A stretch of 64,000 nt of DNA from Hydractinia symbiolongicarpus (lineage: Eukaryota > Cnidaria > Hydrozoa > Anthoathecata > Hydractiniidae): positions 37,245,828-37,309,827 of the forward strand of contig NC_079876.1 in the NCBI RefSeq assembly GCF_029227915.1, read 5' to 3'. Under the pieces are notes generated by a model. The model was not told where the DNA came from, did not search any database, and worked only from the letters and a program-made list of their open reading frames with translations. Every line of letters starts with the position of its first letter. The stretch's first letter is position 1. The translations under genes were made by a program, and so were the position numbers. Below, one piece after another: positions 13,794 to 27,148 of the stretch.

Positions 13794-16084
13794 CATTTTA
13801 TTGACTTTCTAACGGTGTCAGTCCGTTTGGGTTTCAACGGTGGCGTTACATATTCGTACCAACATGTATTTAGCGATATTTTTTTTGATATTACTAGCTT
13901 GCATCGCTTTTAACAACGAAACGAATGATTGTGGGACTTAATTGAACTAACTTTGGACTGTGACCTGATAAATGTGATAAATGAGACAATTGGACTCCAA
14001 GAAACAACATTCTTCTTAATTTGTCGTGATTGCCGCAACTCAGCGATTACACTGGGCGCTGTTGTAGCGCTTCATTAAAAAATTTAGGTAAATAAGTCAT
14101 ACTTTACTGTGGGACCAATCCTAGACATTATCTCGCGCTGAAGAAATAGCGACATTTTCACAAACTAAATTTCATTGACTTTCTAACGGCATCAATCCAC
14201 TTCAGTTACAACGGTTGCGTCACATATTCGTACCAACATGTATTTAGCGATATTTTTCTCATATTACTAGGTTGCAGCTTTTAACTGTGAAACGATTGAC
14301 TGTGGTACCAAATTGAACTGATTTTGGACTGTGACCTTATAAATGTTATAAGTGAAATAAGTGGACTCCAAGAAATAGCATTCTTCTTAGTTTGAAATGA
14401 TTGCCGGAACTCAGCGATTACACTGGGCGCTGTGGTACCGCTTGATTTAAGAGTTAAGCTAAAAAAAGTCATTTTTCTACTGTGGAACCAATCCTATCCG
14501 TTATCGAGCGCTGAAGAAATAGCGACAGTTTCAAAAACTACATTTCATTGACTTTCTAACGGTGTCAGTCCGTTTGAGTTACAACGGTTTGGTCACATAT
14601 TTTTACCAACATGTATTTAGCGATATTTTTTTGATATTACTAAGTTGCATCGCTTTTAACAATGAAACGATTGACTGTGGGACTTAATTGAACTAACTTT
14701 GGACTGTGACCTAATAAATGTGATAAAAGACAAAATTGGACTCCAAGAAATAACATTCTTTTCAATTTGACATGATTGCCGGAACTCAGCGATTACACTG
14801 GGCGCTGTGGTAGCACTTCTGTAAACACTTAGATTAATAAGTCATTTTTTACTGTGGGACCAATCCTAGCCGTTAGCGCGCGCTTATGAAATAGAGACAG
14901 TTTCAAATACTACATTTCACTGACTTTCTAACGGTGTCAGTCCGTTTGAGTTACAACGGTTGGGTCACATATTCGTACCAACATGTATTTAGCGAATTGT
15001 TTTTTTGATATTACTAGGTTGCATCGCTTTTAACAATGAAACGATAGACTGTGGGACTTAATTGAACTAACTTTGGACTGTGACCTGATAAATGTGATAA
15101 ATGAGACAATTGGACTCTAAGAAATAACATTCTTCTTAATTTGACGTAATTGCCGGAACTCAGCGATTACACTGGGCGCTGAGGTATCGCTTCATTTAAG
15201 AATTAAGGTAAAAAAAAGTCATTTTTCTACTGTGGGACCAATCCTAGCCGTTAGCGCGAGCTGAAGAAATAGAGACAGTTTCAAATACTACAATTCACTG
15301 ACTTTCTAACGGTGTCAGTCCGTTTGGGTTACAACGGTTGGGTCACATATTCGTACCAACATGTATTTAGCGATATTTTTTTTGATATTACTAGCTTGCA
15401 TCTCTTTTAACAACGAAACGAATGATTGTGGGACTTAATTGAACTAACTTTGGACTGTGACCGAATAAATGTGATAAATGAGACAATTGGACTCCAAGAA
15501 ATAACATTCTTCTTAATTTGACGTGATTGGCGCAACTCAGCGATTACACTGGGCGCTGTTGTAGCGCTTCATTTAAAAATTTAGGTAAATGAGTCATTCT
15601 TTACTGTGGGACCAATCCTAGCCATTATCGCGCGCTGAAGAAATAGCGACATTTTCACAAACTACATTTCATTGACTTTCTAACGGTATCAATCCACTTC
15701 AGTTACAACTGTTGCGTCACATATTCGTACCAACATGGATTTAGCGATATTTTTCTCATATTACTAGGTTGCAGCTTTTAACTGTGAAACGATTGACTGT
15801 GGTACCAAATTGAACTGATTTTGGACTGTGACCTTATAAATGTTATAAGTGAAATAAGTGGACTCCTAGAAATAGCATTCTTCTTAGTTTGAAATGATTG
15901 CCGGAACTCAGCGATTACACTGGGCGCTGTGGTAGCGCTTGATTTAAGAATTAAGCTAAAAAAAGTCATTTTTCTGCTGTGGACCAATCCTAGCCGTTAG
16001 CGCGCGCTGAGGAAATAGAGACAGTTTCATAAACTACAAATCATTGGCTTTCTAACGGTGTCAGTCCGTTTGAGTTTCAACGGT
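13794..16084 (+). repeat. Satellite units including copy 2 of the 2614-bp-offset block
   Basis: 13850-14707 repeats 11236-12093. From about 14712 the sequence resembles 10225-10430 (CACTTCTGTAAACACTTAG, GCGCGCTTATGAAATAGAG). The unit at 14980 is long (378 bp), with an altered GCGAATTGTTTTTTTG tract and an extended A-run near 15209. A degraded copy of the CAATCCACTTCAG unit is at 15732. Confidence 0.7.
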
Positions 16085-18573
16085 TGGGTCACATATTCGT
16101 ACCAACATGTATTTAGCGATATTTTTTTTGATATTTTTAGGTTGCATCGCTTTTAACAATGAAACGATTGACTGTGGGACTTAATTGAACTAACTTTGGA
16201 CTGTGACCTGGAAAATGTGATAAATGAGACAATTGGACTCTAAGAAATAACATTCTTCTTAATTTGTCGGGATTGCCGGAACTCAGCGATTACACTGGGC
16301 TCTGAGGTATCGCTTCATTTAAAAATTTAGATAAATAAGTCATTCTTCACTGTGAGACCAATCCTAGCCGTTATCGCGCGCTGAAGAAATATCGACAGTT
16401 TCATAAACTACATTTCATTGACTTTCTAATGGTGCCAGTCCGTTTGAGTTACAACGGTTGGGTCACATATTCGTACCAACATGTATTTAGCGATATTTTT
16501 TGATATTACTAGGTTGTATCGCTTTTAACAATGAAACGATTGACTGTGGGACTCAATTGAACTAACTTTGGACTGTGACCTAATAAATGTGATAAATGAG
16601 AAAATTGGACTCCAAGAAATAACATTCTTCTCAATTTGACATGATTGCCGGAACTCAGCGAATACACTTGGCGCTGTGGTAGCACTTCATTTAAAAACTT
16701 AGATTAATAAGTCATTATTGCGCGCTGAAGAAATAGCGACAGTTTCAAAACTACATTTCATTGCCTTTCTAACGGTGTCAGTCCATTTGACTTACAACGG
16801 TTGGGTCACATATTCGTACCAACATGTACTTAGCGATATTTTTCTCATATTACTACGTTTCATCGCTTTTAACAATGAAAGGATTGACTGTGGTACTTAT
16901 TTGAACTAACTTTGGACTGTGACCTAATAAATGTGATAAATGAGAAAATTGGACTCCAAGAAATAACGTTCTTCTCAATTTGACATGATTGCCGGAAATC
17001 AGGGATTACACTGGGCGCTGTGGTACCACTTCATTTAAAAACTTAGATTAATAAGTCATTTTTTACTGTGGGACCAATCCCAGCCGTTATCGCGCGCTGA
17101 AGAAATTGCGACAGTTTCGAAAACTACAAATCATTGGCTTTCTAACGGTGTCAGTCCGTTTGAGTTTCAACGGTTGGGTCACATATTCGTACCAACATGT
17201 GTTTAGCGATATTTTTCTCATATTACTAGGTTGCATCGCTTTTAACAGTGAAACGATTGACTGTGGGACTTAATTGAACAAACTTTAGACTGTGACCTGA
17301 TAAATGTGATAAATGAGACAATTGGACTCCAAGAAATAACATTCCTCTTAATTTGACGTAATTGCCGGACTCAGCGATTGCACTGGGCGCTGTGGTAGCG
17401 CTTCATTTGAAAGTTTAAACAAATAAGTCATTTTTTACTGTGGGACCAATCCTAGCCGTTATTGCGCGCTGAAGAAATAGCGACAGTTTCAAAAACTACA
17501 TTTCATTGACTTTCTAACGGTGTCAGTCCGTTTGGGTTTCAACGGTGGCGTCACATATTCGTACCAACATGTATTTAGCGATATTTTTTTTGATATTTTT
17601 AGGTTGCATCGCTTTTAACAATGAAACGATTGACTGTGGGACTTAATTGAACTAACTTTGGACTGTGACCTGATAAATGTGATAAATGAGACAATTGGAC
17701 TCTAAGAAATAACATTCTTCTTAATTTGTCGGGATTGCCGGAACTCAGCGATTACACTGGGCTCTGAGGTATCGCTTCATTTAAAAATTTAGATAAATAA
17801 GTCATTCTTCACTGTGAGACCAATCCTAGCCGTTATCGCGCGCTGAAGAAATATCGACAGTTTCATAAACTACATTTCATTGACTTTCTAATGGTGCCAG
17901 TCCGTTTGAGTTACAACGGTTGGGTCACATATTCGTACCAACATGTATTTAGCGATATTTTTTGATATTACTAGGTTGTATCGCTTTTAACAATGAAACG
18001 ATTGACTGTGGGACTCAATTGAACTAACTTTGGACTGTGACCTAATAAATGTGATAAATGAGAAAATTGGACTCCAAGAAATAACATTCTTCTCAATTTG
18101 ACATGATTGCCGGAACTCAGCGAATACACTTGGCGCTGTGGTAGCACTTCATTTAAAAACTTAGATTAATAAGTCATTATTGCGCGCTGAAGAAATAGCG
18201 ACAGTTTCAAAACTACATTTCATTGCCTTTCTAACGGTGTCAGTCCATTTGACTTACAACGGTTGGGTCACATATTCGTACCAACATGTACTTAGCGATA
18301 TTTTTCTCATATTACTACGTTTCATCGCTTTTAACAATGAAAGGATTGACTGTGGTACTTATTTGAACTAACTTTGGACTGTGACCTAATAAATGTGATA
18401 AATGAGAAAATTGGACTCCAAGAAATAACATTCTTCTCAATTTGACATGATTGCCGGAAATCAGGGATTACACTGGGCGCTGTGGTACCACTTCATTTAA
18501 AAACTTAGATTAATAAGTCATTTTTTACTGTGGGACCAATCCCAGCCGTTATCGCGCGCTGAAGAAATAGCGA
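16085..18573 (+). repeat. 1462-bp tetramer, about 1.7 copies
   Basis: 16085-17108 and 17547-18573 are almost identical at an offset of 1462 bp. The period is 30 bp short of four full units because one unit carries the 28-bp deletion (GTCATTATTGCGCG at 16711 and 18173). Shared rarities include CACTACGTTTCATCGC-like tails, CAGTCCATTTGACTTAC and GGGCTCTGAGGTATCGC. This is the first appearance of the shortened unit, reading left to right. Confidence 0.8.
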
Positions 18574-19304
18574 CAGTTTCGAAAACTACATTTTATTGAT
18601 TTTCTAATGGTGTCAGTCCGTTTGAGTTACAACGGTTGTGTCACATATTCGTACCAACATGTATTTAGCGATATTTTTTTTGATATTACTAGGTTGCATC
18701 GCTTTTAACAATGAAACCATTGACTGTGGGACTTAGTTGAACTAAGTTTGGACTGTGACCAAATAAATGTGATAAATGAGAAAATTGGACTTCAAGAAAT
18801 AACATTCTTCTCAATTTGACATGATTGCCGGAACTCAGCGATTACACTGGGCGCTGTGGTAGCACTTCATTTAAAAACTTAGATTAATAAGTCATTATCG
18901 CGCGCTGAAGAAATAGCGGCAGTTTCAAAAACTACATTTCATTGACTTTCTAACGGTGTCAGTCCGCTTGAGTTGCGACGGTTTGGTCGCATACTCGTAC
19001 CAACATGTATTTAGCGCTATTTTTCTAATACTACTAAGTTGCATCGCTTTTAAATATGAAACGATTGACTGTGGGACTTATTTGAACTAACTTTGGACTG
19101 TCACCTGATAAATGTGATAAAGGAGACAATTGGACTCCAAGAAATAACATTCTTCTTAATTTGACATGATTGCCGAAACTCAGCGATTACACTGGGCGCT
19201 GTGGTAGCGCTTCATTTAAAAATTTAGATAAATAAGTCATGCTTTACTGTGGGACCAATCCTAGACGTTATCGCGCGCTGAAGAACTATCAACAGTTTCA
19301 TAAA
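18574..19304 (+). repeat. Satellite units, source-like block for 30.2 kb
   Basis: Two units (boxes 18656 and 19002), the second reached through a 28-bp deletion. The block with GCGACGGTTTGGTCGC matches 30236-30600 at an offset of 11301 bp. Nothing else is present. Confidence 0.7.
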
Positions 19305-22234
19305 CTACATTTCATTGACTTTCTAACGGTGTCAGTCCGTTTGAGTTACAACGGTTGGGTCACATATTCGTACCAACATGTATTTAGCGATATTTTTGTT
19401 TAAAATTACTAGCTTGCATCGCTTTTAACAATGAAACAAATGATTGTGGGACTTAATTGAACAAACTTTGAACTGTGACCTGATAAATGTGATAAATGAG
19501 ACAATTGGACTCCAAGAAATAACATTCTTCTTAATTTGACGTGATTGCCAGAACTCAGCGATTACACTGGGCGCTGTTGTAGCGCTTCATTTAAAAATTT
19601 GGATAAATAAGTCATCATTTACTGTGGAACCTATCCTATCCGTTATCGAGCGCTGAAGAAATAGCGACAGTTTCAAAAACTACATTTCATTGACTTTCTA
19701 ACGGTGTCAGTCCGTTTGAGTTACAACGGTTTGGTCACCTATTCGTACCAACATGTATTTAGCGCTATTTTTCTGATATTACTAAGTTGCATCGTTTTTA
19801 ACTATGAAACGATTGACTGTGGGACTTAATTGAACTAACTTTGGACTGTGACCTAATAAATGTGATAAATGAGAAAATTAGACTCCAAGAAATAACATTC
19901 TTCTCAATTTGACATGATTGCCGGAACTCAGCGATTACACTGGGCGCTGTGGTAGCACTTCTTTAAACACTTAGATAAATAAGTCATTTTTTACTGTGGG
20001 ACCAATCCCAACCGTTATCGCGCGCTGAAGAAATAGCGACAGTTTCAAAAACTATATTTTATTGACTTTCTAATGGTGTCAGTCCGTTTGAGTTACAACG
20101 GTTGTGTCACATATTCGTACCAACATGTATTTAGCGATATTTTTTTTGATATTACTAGGTTGCATCGCTTTTAACAATGAAACGATTGACTGTGTGACTT
20201 AGTTGAACTAAATTTGGACTGTGACCTAATAAATGTGATAAACGAGAAAATTGGACTCCAAGAAATAACATTCTTCTCAATTTGACATGATTGCCGGAAC
20301 TCAGCGATTACACTGGGCGCTGTGGTAGCCCTTCATTTAAAAACTTAAATTAATAAGTCATTATCGCGCGCTGAAGAAATAGCGACAGTTTCAAAACTAC
20401 ATTTCATTGCCTTTCTAACGGTGTCAGTCCGTTTGAGTTACAACGGTTGGGTCACATATTCGTACCAACATGTACTTAGCGATACTTTTCTCATATTACT
20501 AGATTGCATCGCTTTTAACAATGAAAGGATTGACTGTGGTACTTATTTGAACTAACTTTGGACTGTGACCTAATAAATGTGATAAATGAGAAAATTGGAC
20601 TCCAAGAAATAACATTCTTCTCAATTTGACATGATTGCCGGAACTCAGGGATTGCACTGGGCGCTGTGGTACCACTTCATTTAAAAACTTAGATTAATAA
20701 GTCATTTTTTACTGTGGGACCAATCCCAGCCGTTATCGCGCGCTGAAAAAATAGCGACAGTTTCAAAAACTACATTTCATTGACTTTCTAACGGTGTCAG
20801 TCTGTTTGAGTTACAACGGTTGGGTCACATATTCGTACCAACATGTATTTAGCGATATTTTTGTTTAAAATTACTAGCTTGCATCGCTTTTAACAATGAA
20901 ACAAATGATTGTGGGACTTAATTGAACAAACTTTGGACTGTGACCTGATAAATGTGATAAATGAGACAATTGGACTCCAAGAAATAACATTCTTCTTAAT
21001 TTGACGTGATTGCCAGAACTCAGCGATTACACTGGGCGCTGTTGTAGCGCTTCATTTAAAAATTTGGATAAATAAGTCATCATTTACTGTGGAACCAATC
21101 CTATCCGTTATCGAGCGCTGAAGAAATATCGACAGTTTCAAAAACTACATTTCATTGACTTTCTAACGGTGTCAGTCCGTTTGAGTTACAACGGTTTGGT
21201 CACCTATTTGTACCAACATGTATTTAGCGCTATTTTTCTGATATTACTAAGTTGCATCGCTTTTAACTATGAAACGATTGACTGTGGGACTTAATTGAAC
21301 TAACTTTGGACTGTGACCTAATAAATGTGATAAATGAGAAAATTAAACTCCAAGAAATAACATTCTTCTCAATTTGACATGATTGCCGGAACTCAGCGAT
21401 TACACTGGGCGCTGTGGTAGCACTTCTTTAAACACTTAGATAAATAAGTCATTTTTTACTGTGGGACCAATCCCAACCGTTATCGCGCGCTGAAGAAATA
21501 GCGACAGTTTCAAAAACTATATTTTATTGACTTTCTAATGGTGTCAGTCCGTTTGAGTTACAACGGTTGTGTCACATATTCGTACCAACATGTATTTAGC
21601 GATATTTTTTTTGATATTACTAGGTTGCATCGCTTTTAACAATGAAACGATTGACTGTGTGACTTAGTTGAACTAACTTTGGACTGTGACCTAATAAATG
21701 TGATAAATGAGAAAATTGGACTCCAAGAAATAACATTCTTCTCAATTTGACATGATTGCCGGAACTCAGCGATTACACTGGGCGCTGTGGTAGCACTTCA
21801 TTTAAAAACTTAGATTAATAAGTCATTATCGCGCGCTGAAGAAATAGCGACAGTTTCAAAACTACATTTCATTGCCTTTTTAACGGTGTCAGTCCGTTTG
21901 AGTTACAACGGTTGGGTCACATATTCGTACCAACATGTACTTAGCGATACTTTTCTCATATTACTAGATTGCATCGCTTTTAACAATGAAAGGATTGACT
22001 GTGGTACTTATTTGAACTAACTTTGGACTGTGACCTAATAAATGTGATAAATGAGAAAATTGGACTCCAAGAAATAACATTCTTCTCAATTTGACATGAT
22101 TGCCGGAACTCAGGGATTACACTGGGCGCTGTGGTACCACTTCATTTAAAAACTTAGATTAATAAGTCATTTTTTACTGTGGGACCAATCCCAGCCGTTA
22201 TCGCGCGCTGAAAAAATAGCGACAGTTTCAAAAA
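19305..22234 (+). repeat. 1465-bp tetramer, two copies
   Basis: Box landmarks pair at exactly 1465 bp: 19375/20840, 19750/21215, 20122/21587 and 20467/21932. Unit order in each copy is: GTTTAAAATTAC tail; GGTTTGGTCACC with GCGCTATTTTTCTGAT; GGTTGTGTCAC; then a unit reached through the 28-bp deletion with GTACTTAGCGATAC. Only a few substitutions separate the copies. Confidence 0.85.
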
Positions 22235-22744
22235 CTACATTTTATTGATTTTCTAATGGTGTCAGTCCGTTTGAGTTACAACGGTTGTGTCACATGTTCG
22301 TACCAACATGTATTTAGCGATATTTTTTTGATATTACTAGGTTGCTCGCTTTTAACAATGAAACGATTGACTGTGGGACTTAATTAAACTAACCTTGGAC
22401 TGTAACCTAATAAATGTGATAAATGAGACAATTGGACTCCAAGAAATAATATTGTTCTTAATTTGACGTGATTGCCAGAACTCAGCGATTACACTGGGCG
22501 CTGTTGTAGCGCTTCATTTAAAAATTTGGATAAATAAGTCATCATTTACTGTGGAACCAATCCTATCCGTTATCGAGCGCTGAAGAAATAGCGACAGTTT
22601 CAAAAACTACATTTCATTGACTTTCTAACGGTGTCAGTCCGTTTGAGTTACAACGGTTTGGTCACCTATTCGTACCAACATGTATTTAGCGCTATTTTTC
22701 TGATATTACTAGGTTGCATCGCTTTTAACAATGAAAGGATTGAC
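22235..22744 (+). repeat. Junction units between two tetramer domains
   Basis: The sequence starts a third tetramer copy but is chimeric. The unit at 22305 has a GTTGTGTCACATGTTCG start and a tail missing CA in GTTGCTCGC. It runs into TTTGGATAAATAAGTCATC typical of the preceding tetramer, then switches at about 22715 to the 1468-bp series. Confidence 0.65.
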
Positions 22745-25700
22745 TGTGGTACTTATTTGAACTAACTTTGGACTGTGACCTAATAAACGTGATAAATGAG
22801 AAAATTGGACTCCAAGAAATGACATTTTTCTCAATTTGACATGATTGCCGGAACTCAGCGATTACACTGGGCGCTGTGGTAGAACTTCAGTTAAAAACTT
22901 AGATTAATAAGTCATTATCGCGCGCTGAAGAAATAGCGGCAGTTTCAAAAACTACATTTCATTGAATTTCTAACGGTGTCAGTCCGTTTGAGTTACAACG
23001 GTTGGGTCACATATTCGTACCAACATGTATTTAGCGATATTTTTGTTTAAAATTACTAGCTTGCATCGCTTTTAACAATGAAACAAATGATTGTGGGACT
23101 TAATTGAACTAACTTTGGACTGTGACCTAATAAATGTGATAAATGAGAAAATTGGACTCCAAGAAATGACATTTTTCTCAATTTGACATGATTGCCGGAA
23201 CTCAGCGATTACACTGGGCGCTGTGGTAGCGCTTCATTTAAAAATTTAGATAAATAAGTCATGCTTTACTGTAGGACCAATCCTAGACGTTATCGCGCGC
23301 TGAAGAACTATCAACAGTTTCATAAACTACATTTCATGGAATTTCTAACGGTGTCAGTCCGTTTGAGTTACAACGGTTGGGTCACATATTCGTACCAACA
23401 TGTATTTAGCGATATTTTTGTTTAAAATTACTAGCTTGCATCGCTTTTAACAATGAAACAAATGATTGTGGGACTTAATTGAACAAACTTTGGACTGTGA
23501 CCTGATAAATGTGATAAATGAGACAATTGGACTCCAAGAAATAACATTCTTCTAAATTTGATGTGATTGCCAGAACTCAGCGATTACACTGGGCGCTGTT
23601 GTAGCGCTTCATTTAAAAATTTGGATAAATAAGTCATCATTTACTGTGGAACCAATCCTATCCGTTATCGAGCGCTGAAGAAATAGCGACAGTTTCAAAA
23701 ACTACATTTCATTGACTTTCTAACGGTGTCAGTTCGTTTGAGTTACAACGGTTTGGTCACCTATTCGTACCAACATGTATTTAGCGCTATTTTTCTGATA
23801 TTACTAAGTTGCATCGCTTTTAACTACGAAACGATTGACTGTGGGACTTAATTGAACTAACTTTGGACTGTGACCTAATAAATGTGATAAATGAGAAAAT
23901 TAGACTCCAAGAAATAACATTCTTCTCAATTTGACATGATTGCCGGAACTCAGCGATTACACTGGGCGCTGTGGTAGCACTTCTTTAAACACTTAGATAA
24001 ATAAGTCATTTTTTACTGTGGGACCAATCCCAGCCGTTATCGTGCGCTGAAGAAATAGCGACAGTTTCAAAAACTATGTCTTATTGACTTTCTAATGGTA
24101 TCAGTCCGTTTGAGTTACAACGGTTATGTCACATATTCGTACCAACATGTATTTAGCGATATTTTTTTTGATATTACTAGGTTGCATCGCTTTTAACAAT
24201 GAAACGATTGACTGTGGGACTTATTTGAACTAACTTTGGACTGTGACCTAATAAACGTGATAAATGAGAAAATTGAACTCCAAGAAATGACATTTTTCTC
24301 AATTTGACATGATTGCCGGAACTCAGCGATTACACTGGGCGCTGTGGTAGAACTTCAGTTAAAAACTTAGATTAATAAGTCATTATCGCGCGCTGAAGAA
24401 ATAGCGGCAGTTTCAAAAACTACATTTCATTGAATTTCTAACGGTGTCAGTCCGTTTGAGTTACAACGGTTGGGTCACATATTCGTACCAACATGTATTT
24501 AGCGATATTTTCGTTTAAAATTACTAGCTTGCATCGCTTTTAACAATGAAACAAATGATTGTGGGACTTAATTGAACTAACTTTGGACTGTGACCTAATA
24601 AATGTGATAAATGAGAAAATTGGACTCCAAGAAATGACATTTTTCTCAATTTGACATGATTGCCGGAACTCAGCGATTACACTGGGCGCTGTGGTAGCGC
24701 TTCATTTAAAAATTTAGATAAATAAGTCATGCTTTACTGTAGGACCACTCCTAGACGTTATCGCGCGCTGAAGAACTATCAACAGTTTCATAAACTACAT
24801 TTCATGGAATTTCTAACGGTGTCAGTCCGTTTGAGTTACAACGGTTGGGTCACATATTCGTACCAACATGTATTTAGCGATATTTTTGTTTAAAATTACT
24901 AGCTTGCATCGCTTTTAACAATGAAACAAATGATTGTGGGACTTAATTGAACAAACTTTGGACTGTGACCTGATAAATGTGATAAATGAGACAATTGGAC
25001 TCCAAGAAATAACATTCTTCTAAATTTGATGTGATTGCCAGAACTCAGCGATTACACTGGGCGCTGTTGTAGCGCTTCATTTAAAAATTTGGATAAATAA
25101 GTCATCATTTACTGTGGAACCAATCCTATCCGTTATCGAGCGCTGAAGAAATAGCGACAGTTTCAAAAACTACATTTCATTGACTTTCTAACGGTGTCAG
25201 TTCGTTTGAGTTACAACGGTTTGGTCACCTATTCGTACCAACATGTATTTAGCGCTATTTTTCTGATATTACTAAGTTGCATCGCTTTTAACTACGAAAC
25301 GATTGACTGTGGGACTTAATTGAACTAACTTTGGACTGTGACCTAATAAATGTGATAAATGAGAAAATTAGACTCCAAGAAATAACATTCTTCTCAATTT
25401 GACATGATTGCCGGAACTCAGCGATTACACTGGGCGCTGTGGTAGCACTTCTTTAAACACTTAGATAAATAAGTCATTTTTTACTGTGGGACCAATCCCA
25501 GCCGTTATCGTGCGCTGAAGAAATAGCGACAGTTTCAAAAACTATGTCTTATTGACTTTCTAATGGTATCAGTCCGTTTGAGTTACAACGGTTATGTCAC
25601 ATATTCGTACCAACATGTATTTAGCGATATTTTTTTTGATATTACTAGGTTGCATCGCTTTTAACAATGAAACGATTGACTGTGGGACTTATTTGAACTA

Positions 25701-27148
25701 ACTTTGGACTGTGACCTAATAAACGTGATAAATGAGAAAATTGGACTCCAAGAAATGACATTTTTCTCAATTTGACATGATTGCCGGAACTCAGCGATTA
25801 CACTGGGCGCTGTGGTAGAACTTCAGTTAAAAACTTAGATTAATAAGTCATTATCGCGCGCTGAAGAAATAGCGGCAGTTTCAAAAACTACATTTCATTG
25901 AATTTCTAACGGTGTCAGTCCGTTTGAGTTACAACGGTTGGGTCACATATTCGTACCAACATGTATTTAGCGATATTTTTGTTTAAAATTACTAGCTTGC
26001 ATCGCTTTTAACAATGAAACAAATGATTGTGGGACTTAATTGAACTAACTTTGGACTGTGACCTAATAAATGTGATAAATGAGAAAATTGGACTCCAAGA
26101 AATGACATTTTTCTCAATTTGACATGATTGCCGGAACTCAGCGATTACACTGGGCGCTGTGGTAGCGCTTCATTTAAAAATTTAGATAAATAAGTCATGC
26201 TTTACTGTAGGACCAATCCTAGACGTTATCGCGCGCTGAAGAACTATCAACAGTTTCATAAACTACATTTCATGGAATTTCTAACGGTGTCAGTCCGTTT
26301 GAGTTACAACGGTTGGGTCACATATTCGTACCAACATGTATTTAGCGATATTTTTGTTTAAAATTACTAGCTTGCATCGCTTTTAACAATGAAACAAATG
26401 ATTGTGGGACTTAATTGAACAAACTTTGGACTGTGACCTGATAAATGTGATAAATGAGACAATTGGACTCCAAGAAATAACATTCTTCTAAATTTGATGT
26501 GATTGCCAGAACTCAGCGATTACACTGGGCGCTGTTGTAGCGCTTCATTTAAAAATTTGGATAAATAAGTCATCATTTACTGTGGAACCAATCCTATCCG
26601 TTATCGAGCGCTGAAGAAATAGCGACAGTTTCAAAAACTACATTTCATTGACTTTCTAACGGTGTCAGTTCGTTTGAGTTACAACGGTTTGGTCACCTAT
26701 TCGTACCAACATGTATTTAGCGCTATTTTTCTGATATTACTAAGTTGCATCGCTTTTAACTACGAAACGATTGACTGTGGGACTTAATTGAACTAACTTT
26801 GGACTGTGACCTAATAAATGTGATAAATGAGAAAATTAGACTGCAAGAAATAACATTCTTCTCAATTTGACATGATTGCCGGAACTCAGCGATTACACTG
26901 GGCGCTGTGGTAGCACTTCTTTAAACACTTAGATAAATAAGTCATTTTTTACTGTGGGACCAATCCCAGCCGTTATCGTGCGCTGAAGAAATAGCGACAG
27001 TTTCAAAAACTATGTCTTATTGACTTTCTAATGGTATCAGTCCGTTTGAGTTACAACGGTTATGTCACATATTCGTACCAACATGTATTTAGCGATATTT
27101 TTTTTGATATTACTAGGTTGCATCGCTTTTAACAATGAAACGATTGAC
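22745..27148 (+). repeat. 1468-bp tetramer, three nearly identical copies
   Basis: Copies 22745-24212, 24213-25680 and 25681-27148. Landmarks pair at 1468 bp throughout (23022/24490/25958, 23397/24865/26333, 23772/25240/26708, 24144/25612/27080). By eye I found only isolated differences, for example TTGAACTCC at 24274, TCGTTTAAAA at 24510, ACCACTCC near 24745 and GACTGCAAG at 26842. Unit order: two GTTTAAAATT units, the CACCTATTCG unit, then the GTTATGTCAC unit. One unit carries the 28-bp deletion. This is the most homogeneous part of the left half and probably a recent amplification. Confidence 0.88.

Larger units (their letters stand above)
9690..15760 (+). repeat. Variant unit with ATCAATCCACTTCAG upstream of the box (five copies)
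   Basis: Boxes at 9755, 11621, 13488, 14235 and 15732 are preceded by ATCAATCCACTTCAG and followed by a tail ending in GTTGCAGCTTTTAAC (shorter than the usual GTTGCATCGC form). Copies are spaced 1866, 1867, 747 and 1497 bp. ATCAATCC is shared with the inverted-repeat units at 53.4-63.2 kb, so the two subtypes may be related. They are confined to this part of the array. Confidence 0.65.

Noticed and set aside
15004-15010. Runs of T (5-9 bases) after GCGATA in most units as regulatory or terminator tracts
   Set aside because: They vary by one or two bases from unit to unit as expected of replication slippage, with no stem preceding them and no gene nearby.
2989-15987. Minus-strand open frames of 61-72 codons recurring at 2989, 4480, 7846, 8558, 9801, 11667, 13534 and others
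   Set aside because: Each is a chance open stretch in the repeat and its relatives are other copies of the same unit. Substitutions and stops in sibling units show no sign of selection for protein.
16718-18371. Identical 63-codon frames at 16718 and 18180
   Set aside because: They differ by exactly the 1462-bp tetramer period and are created by the 28-bp deletion in that unit. They are repeat copies, not genes.
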